Source: Streptomyces rishiriensis
GTDB taxonomy: Bacteria > Actinomycetota > Actinomycetes > Streptomycetales > Streptomycetaceae
Reading direction: 5' to 3'
NCBI RefSeq assembly: GCF_003112535.1
Contig: NZ_BEWA01000017.1
Coordinates: 186,001 to 250,000, forward strand
DNA length: 64,000 nt
The position numbers were made by a program, and so were the translations under genes. Below, piece after piece: positions 60,239 through 64,000 of the stretch. The stretch's first letter is position 1. Every line of letters starts with the position of its first letter. The notes below the pieces were generated by a model. It did no database searches. It saw only the letters and a list, made by a program, of their open reading frames with translations, and was not told the origin of the DNA.

Positions 60239-61314
60239 TGAGCATGACTCGGCACGCCGAGCCGGCGGTGGGGACACCGCCGGCCCCCGGCCGCAAGGAG
60301 AGTGACGGCCGGACCACGCAACGCCCCCTGGCCCTGCGCCTGTTGGCCCGCCCCGAGGTGGGCGTCTTCCTCGGTGCGGTCGCGGTGTACGTCTTCTTCC
60401 TGATCTCTGCGCCGCCGGTGCGCGAGGGCAGCGCGATGGCGAACATCCTCTACCAGTCGTCGACCATCGGGATCATGGCGCTGCCCGTCGCGCTGCTGAT
60501 GATCGGCGGCGAGTTCGACCTGTCCGCCGGTGTCGCGGTGATCGCCTCGGCGCTCACCGCGAGCATGCTCAGCTACCAGCTCACCATGAACGTCTGGGTG
60601 GGCGTGGTCGTGGCGCTCCTGGTCTCCCTGGGGATCGGGTTCTTCAACGGGTGGATGGTGGTCAGGACCGGGCTCCCCAGCTTCCTGATCACGCTGGGCA
60701 CCTTCCTGATCCTGCAGGGCGTGAACCTGGCGGTCACCAAGCTGGTCACCACCAACGTGGCCACCGACGACATCAGCAACATGGACGGCTTCGGCCAGGC
60801 GAAGAAGATCTTCGCCTCGTCCTTCGAGGTCGGCGGCGTCCAGGTGAAGATCACGATCGTGTACTGGCTGGTGTTCGCGGCCCTGGCCACCTGGGTGCTG
60901 CTGCGCACCAGGTACGGCAACTGGATCTTCGCGGTCGGCGGCAACAAGGAGTCCGCGCGGGCGGTCGGCGTGCCGGTGACCTTCACGAAGATCTCGCTGT
61001 TCATGCTGGTCGGCTTCGGCGCCTGGTTCGTCGGCATGCACCAGCTGTTCACCTTCAACACCGTGCAGTCCGGCGAAGGCGTCGGCCAGGAGCTGATCTA
61101 CATCTCCGCGGCCGTGATCGGCGGCTGTCTGCTGACCGGCGGCGCCGGCTCGGCGATCGGCCCGGTCTTCGGCGCGTTCATGTTCGGCATGGTGCAGCAG
61201 GGCATCGTCTACGCGGGCTGGAACCCCGACTGGTTCAAGGCCTTCCTCGGCGTGATGCTCCTCGGCGCCGTTCTGATCAATCTGTGGGTCAGCCGCACGG
61301 CGACCCGGAGGTGA
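60238..61314 (+). CDS. Sugar ABC transporter permease (RbsC-type)
   Basis: 358 residues from ATG 60238, overlapping the upstream stop by one base (TGATG). About ten hydrophobic segments; GGEFDLSAGVAVIASALTAS and the GLPSFLITLGTFLILQGVNL block are typical of BPD_transp_2 (ribose-type) permeases, as is GVPVTFTKISLFMLVGFGAW. The single permease presumably forms a homodimer. Confidence 0.93.
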   Translation: MSMTRHAEPAVGTPPAPGRKESDGRTTQRPLALRLLARPEVGVFLGAVAVYVFFLISAPPVREGSAMANILYQSSTIGIMALPVALLMIGGEFDLSAGVAVIASALTASMLSYQLTMNVWVGVVVALLVSLGIGFFNGWMVVRTGLPSFLITLGTFLILQGVNLAVTKLVTTNVATDDISNMDGFGQAKKIFASSFEVGGVQVKITIVYWLVFAALATWVLLRTRYGNWIFAVGGNKESARAVGVPVTFTKISLFMLVGFGAWFVGMHQLFTFNTVQSGEGVGQELIYISAAVIGGCLLTGGAGSAIGPVFGAFMFGMVQQGIVYAGWNPDWFKAFLGVMLLGAVLINLWVSRTATRR

Positions 61315-61319
61315 CCCCC

Positions 61320-62240
61320 ATGACTTCGAGCAACCACAGCGGCGCCCACGGGGCCGTCATCGCGGACACCGTCGCCGAGGGCGCGGACGACGGGGCGATC
61401 GTCGAACTGCGAGGCGCGGGCAAGTCCTACGGCAACATCCGTGCCCTGCACGGCGTCAGCCTGACCGTCCGCCCGGGCCGGGTGACCTGCGTCCTGGGCG
61501 ACAACGGCGCCGGCAAGTCCACCCTCATCAAGATCGTCTCCGGGCTGCACCAGCACACCGAGGGAGAGTTCCTCGTCGACGGCCTGCCGGTGCGCTTCTC
61601 CACCCCGCGCGAGGCCCTCGACAAGGGGATCGCCACGGTCTACCAGGACCTGGCCACCGTCCCGCTGATGCCGGTATGGCGGAACTTCTTCCTCGGCTCG
61701 GAGATGACCAAGGGCTCCGGGCCGCTGCGCCGCCTCGACATCGGCAGGATGAAGAAGACCGCCGACGAGGAACTGCGCAACATGGGCATCGTCCTCGACG
61801 ACCTGGAACAGCCCATCGGCACCCTCTCCGGCGGCCAGCGCCAGTGCGTCGCGATCGCCCGCGCCGTCTACTTCGGCGCCCGCGTCCTCATCCTCGACGA
61901 GCCCACCGCCGCCCTCGGCGTCAAACAGTCGGGCGTCGTGCTGAAGTACATCGCCGCCGCCCGCGACCGGGGCCTGGGCGTCATCTTCATCACCCACAAC
62001 CCGCACCACGCCTACATGGTCGGCGACCATTTCAGCGTGCTGCGCCTCGGCACGATGGAGCTCACCGCCTCCCGCGACCGCGTCAGCCTGGAAGAACTCA
62101 CCAACCACATGGCCGGCGGCGCCGAACTCGCCGCTCTGAAGCACGAGTTGTCCCAGGTCCGCGGGGTGGACGTGGATCTGCTGCCGGAGGAGAAGGACCT
62201 CACCGCTCCAGTGGCCGCCCCGGGCGAGGGGAAGTCCTGA
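61320..62240 (+). CDS. Sugar ABC transporter ATPase, single-domain
   Basis: 306 residues from ATG 61320. Walker A GDNGAGKST (about 60-68), signature LSGGQRQ (about 169), Walker B VLILDEPTAALG, and FITHN as the switch His. Unlike RbsA/MglA, which are tandem ATPases of about 500 residues, this is a single-domain ATPase of the FrcA type. With the lipoprotein and permease it completes the importer. An overlapping or adjacent isomerase gene follows at 62242. Confidence 0.93.
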   Translation: MTSSNHSGAHGAVIADTVAEGADDGAIVELRGAGKSYGNIRALHGVSLTVRPGRVTCVLGDNGAGKSTLIKIVSGLHQHTEGEFLVDGLPVRFSTPREALDKGIATVYQDLATVPLMPVWRNFFLGSEMTKGSGPLRRLDIGRMKKTADEELRNMGIVLDDLEQPIGTLSGGQRQCVAIARAVYFGARVLILDEPTAALGVKQSGVVLKYIAAARDRGLGVIFITHNPHHAYMVGDHFSVLRLGTMELTASRDRVSLEELTNHMAGGAELAALKHELSQVRGVDVDLLPEEKDLTAPVAAPGEGKS

Positions 62241-62241
62241 G

Positions 62242-63182
62242 ATGGCCGGTGCGCTGGAACGCATCCGGGTGGGATCCGCCCCCGACTCCTGGGGCGTGTG
62301 GTTCCCCGACGACCCCCGGCAGGTGCCCTGGGAACGCTTCCTGGACGAGGTCGCCGAAGCCGGCTACTCCTGGATCGAACTCGGCCCCTACGGCTACCTG
62401 CCGACCGACCCGGCCCGTCTCGCCGACGAGGTGGACCGGCGGAACCTGAAGGTCTCGGCGGGCACCGTCTTCACCGGGCTGCACCGCGGGCCCTCCGTCT
62501 GGGAGGCCACCTGGGCGCATGTGAGTCAAGTGGCCGCGCTCACCCGGGCGATGGGCGCCGGGCACCTCGTCGTCATCCCGTCCTTCTGGCGCGACGACAA
62601 GACGGCCGAGATCCTGGAGCCGCCGGAGCTGACCGGCGAGCAGTGGGCGCACCTCACCAAGGGCATGATGGGGGTCCCCCCGGCTCGAGCGAAGCCGAGG
62701 GCTGGGGGAGACTCGGACACGAGGTGAAGGAGGCCTACGGACTAAACCTGGTCGTCCACCCGCACGCCGACACCCATCTCGACACCGAGGACCACGTCGA
62801 ACGGTTCCTGGACTCCACCGACGGCGAACTGGTCGACCTCTGCCTCGACACCGGTCACTACGCCTACTGCGGCGGCGACAGCGTCGAGTTGATCGAGACC
62901 TACGGCGAGCGCATCGGCTATCTGCACCTCAAGCAGGTCGACCCGGAGATCCTCGCCGAGGTGGTGCGCGACCAACTGCCGTTCGGCCCCGCCGTGCGAC
63001 GCGGGGTGATGTGCGAACCGCCCTCCGGGACACCGGAGCTGGAGCCGGTCCTCGTCGCCGCCCAGCGGCTCGGCGTCGAGCTGTTCGCGATCGTCGAGCA
63101 GGACATGTACCCGTGCGAGCCGGACGAGCCGCTGCCCATCGCGGTGCGCACCCGCAAGTTCCTGCGTTCCTGCGGGGCATGA
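62242..63182 (+). pseudogene. Sugar phosphate isomerase/epimerase, split by a repeat insertion
   Basis: The first part (62242-62667, 142 codons) runs RIRVGSAPDSWGVWFPDDPR, ELGPYGYLPTDPARLADEVD, up to LTKGM. The second part (62709-63182, about 157 codons) continues RLGHEVKEAYGLNLVVHPHA, THLDTEDHVERFLDS, LCLDTGHYAYCGGDS and YLHLKQVDPEI in another frame. Together they make a normal-length (about 299 residues) AP endonuclease-2/xylose-isomerase-like TIM barrel. The two frames are separated by a small GC-rich repeat at 62670-62709 that adds a number of bases not divisible by three, so the reading frame breaks and stops at 62727. Loss of this enzyme would uncouple the transporter from its catabolic step unless a paralogue exists. 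Confidence 0.85.
62670..62709. repeat. Small GC-rich palindromic repeat inserted in the isomerase gene
   Basis: GGGGGTCCCCC at 62670, GGCTCGAGCGAAGCC in the centre and CTGGGGGAG at the right end give nested inverted repeats (CCCCC 62676-62680 with GGGGG 62704-62708; GGCT/AGCC inside). This layout and sequence match a short repeat that I recall as very common in Streptomyces genomes, usually between genes. Here it interrupts a coding sequence. The net insertion is best explained as 38 bases. Confidence 0.75.
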
Positions 63183-63205
63183 GCGGCCGCTGCCCGAAGG
63201 CGCGG

Positions 63206-63233
63206 CGCGCCGTCGCCGACAGGCGGCGGCGCG
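63206..63233 (+). terminator. Hairpin terminator after the transporter operon
   Basis: CGCGCCGTCGCC (63206-63217) pairs with GGCGGCGGCGCG (63222-63233) apart from one G-U, with a 4-base loop. No U-run. It lies 23 bases after the isomerase stop. Confidence 0.6.
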
Positions 63234-63258
63234 TTCCCGCTCGTATGGTGGGGGTGAT

Positions 63259-63274
63259 GGGCCGCATGCGGCCC
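63259..63274. promoter_or_regulatory. Perfect 16-bp palindrome upstream of the serine hydrolase
   Basis: GGGCCGCATGCGGCCC reads the same on both strands. It lies 60 bases before the start of the beta-lactamase-fold hydrolase gene, where an operator would be expected. A structural role in RNA is also possible. Confidence 0.45.
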
Positions 63275-63334
63275 GTGCCCCCTGGTGCGGCTGTGGCCTG
63301 CGGCGCGAGAACCTCCTCACGCGGGAGTAAGCCC

Positions 63335-64000
63335 ATGACACACCCGTACACGCGACTGCGCAGCGGCGTCCTCGTCGCCGCCGCGGTGGGCGCACTGGTG
63401 GTGCCGACCGCGGCCGGCGCGACGCCGCTGCCCTCCTCGGTCGCCACCGTCGCGGCCGCCGCCGAGCCCCCCTCGCCCACCCCGTCAGGTGACGGCGTCG
63501 TCGCCCTCACCCCCGCCGTGCGGCAACAGGTCGACGACGCCGTCCAGCGGGTCATGAAGCAGGCGAACGTGCCCGGCGTGAGCGTCGGCATCTGGACGCC
63601 CGGCAACGGCCAGTACGTGAAGTCCTTCGGCGTCCGCGACAAGAGCACCGGTCAGGCCATGGCCCCCGACCTGTTCATGCGGATCGGCAGCGAGACCAAG
63701 ACGTTCACCGTCACCGCGCTCCTGCAACTCGTCGACCAGGGCAAGGTCGGCCTGAACGACACCATCGGCAGATACATCGACGGCGTGCCGAACGGTGACC
63801 GCATCACCCTGCGCCAGCTGGCCGACATGCGCAGCGGACTGTTCAACTACTCCGCCGACGAGGACTTCTTCAAGGCGCTGACCTCCGACCCGAACCGGCC
63901 CTTCACCCCGCAGGAACTGCTCGACTACTCCTTCAAGCACCCGGTGCTCTTCCCGCCGGGCAAGGAGTTCTACTACTGCAACACCAACCTGATCCTGCTC
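63335..64000 (+). CDS. Secreted serine hydrolase, beta-lactamase/D-Ala-D-Ala carboxypeptidase fold (5' part)
   Basis: The gene runs off the right edge; 222 codons are visible from ATG 63335 (GGGAG upstream). A signal peptide (MTHPYTRLRSGVLVAAAVGA, Ala-rich cleavage near residue 30-43) is followed by the class C beta-lactamase-like domain: VPGVSVGIWTPGNG, the S-x2-K motif SETK with the nucleophile Ser, and Y-x-N as YCN near residue 216. Members include D,D-carboxypeptidases and esterases; Streptomyces have many. Function beyond this fold cannot be assigned from the part seen. Confidence 0.9.
   Translation, partial: MTHPYTRLRSGVLVAAAVGALVVPTAAGATPLPSSVATVAAAAEPPSPTPSGDGVVALTPAVRQQVDDAVQRVMKQANVPGVSVGIWTPGNGQYVKSFGVRDKSTGQAMAPDLFMRIGSETKTFTVTALLQLVDQGKVGLNDTIGRYIDGVPNGDRITLRQLADMRSGLFNYSADEDFFKALTSDPNRPFTPQELLDYSFKHPVLFPPGKEFYYCNTNLILL

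Noticed and set aside
62724..63182. Second half of the isomerase as a separate gene from GTG 62724
   Set aside because: It would start in the middle of a TIM barrel, without a ribosome site, and lack half of the active site.

Overview
The window is GC-rich (roughly 72%), with codons that overwhelmingly end in G or C, dense gene packing, many GTG starts and many 1- to 4-base stop/start overlaps. The gene families point to Streptomyces or a very close actinomycete: a hopanoid operon with its own dxs and ispG, a conservon (cvnA-D plus GAF), a WhiB-like protein, XRE-cupin regulators, a c-di-AMP riboswitch in front of a cell-wall hydrolase, and DUF6380/DUF6126 microproteins. Both end genes are cut by the window edge. 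There is no rRNA, CRISPR array, integrase or transposase.

Layout. Bases 3-3145: four tightly packed genes (CTP:phosphoalcohol cytidylyltransferase-like, sn-glycerol-1-phosphate dehydrogenase-like, CDP-alcohol phosphatidyltransferase, family 2 glycosyltransferase) that look like a polar-lipid or glycolipid head-group pathway. Bases 3146-3835: a long non-coding stretch with a 14-bp palindrome and a 21-codon leader ORF. Bases 3836-16822: the hopanoid operon hpnC, hpnD, a DUF6380 microprotein, hpnE, polyprenyl diphosphate synthase, shc, hpnG, hpnH, ispG, dxs and an HpnO-like aminotransferase. It runs from pyruvate/glyceraldehyde-3-phosphate to isoprenoid precursors, squalene, hopene and extended aminohopanoids. 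Bases 16858-17665: an XRE-cupin regulator with twin operators and a coupled membrane microprotein.

Bases 17695-28574 are mixed accessory and housekeeping genes: tyrosine phosphatase, GH36 alpha-galactosidase, riboswitch-controlled LysM/M23 peptidase, DUF6250, SGNH hydrolase, SIMPL protein, TetR, amino-acid dehydrogenase and a metallo-beta-lactamase-fold hydrolase. Bases 28911-33754 hold the conservon. Then come a GOLPH3-like protein, the threonine-to-glycine pair tdh-kbl with a LysR gene, a second XRE-cupin gene preceded by a perfect 35-bp inverted repeat, a GNAT acetyltransferase and a MmcQ/YjbR protein.

Two identical tRNA-Pro(GGG) genes at 39589 and 54195 bracket about 14.5 kb of ordinary Streptomyces genes (MurJ-like, ferredoxin-like, DUF4916, an amidohydrolase plus glutamine-synthetase-like pair, DUF574 methyltransferase, HAD, M20, DUF3140, dps, wbl, lipase-like, thiolase, TSUP, cobF, DUF309). 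Just past the second tRNA is an N-terminally truncated and frameshifted aldo/keto reductase. The right end carries a TetR/acyl-CoA dehydrogenase/SDR group and a GntR-controlled sugar ABC transporter. The isomerase gene of that transporter operon is broken by a small GC-rich palindromic repeat. The last gene is the start of a secreted serine beta-lactamase-fold hydrolase.

The strongest leads for something undescribed are the two microproteins wired into operons by exact stop/start overlaps (DUF6380 between hpnD and hpnE, DUF6126 after the XRE-cupin gene), the glycerol-1-phosphate-type lipid module, and several very clean palindromic operators. All family names come from recognising motifs in the translated sequence; no database search was run.
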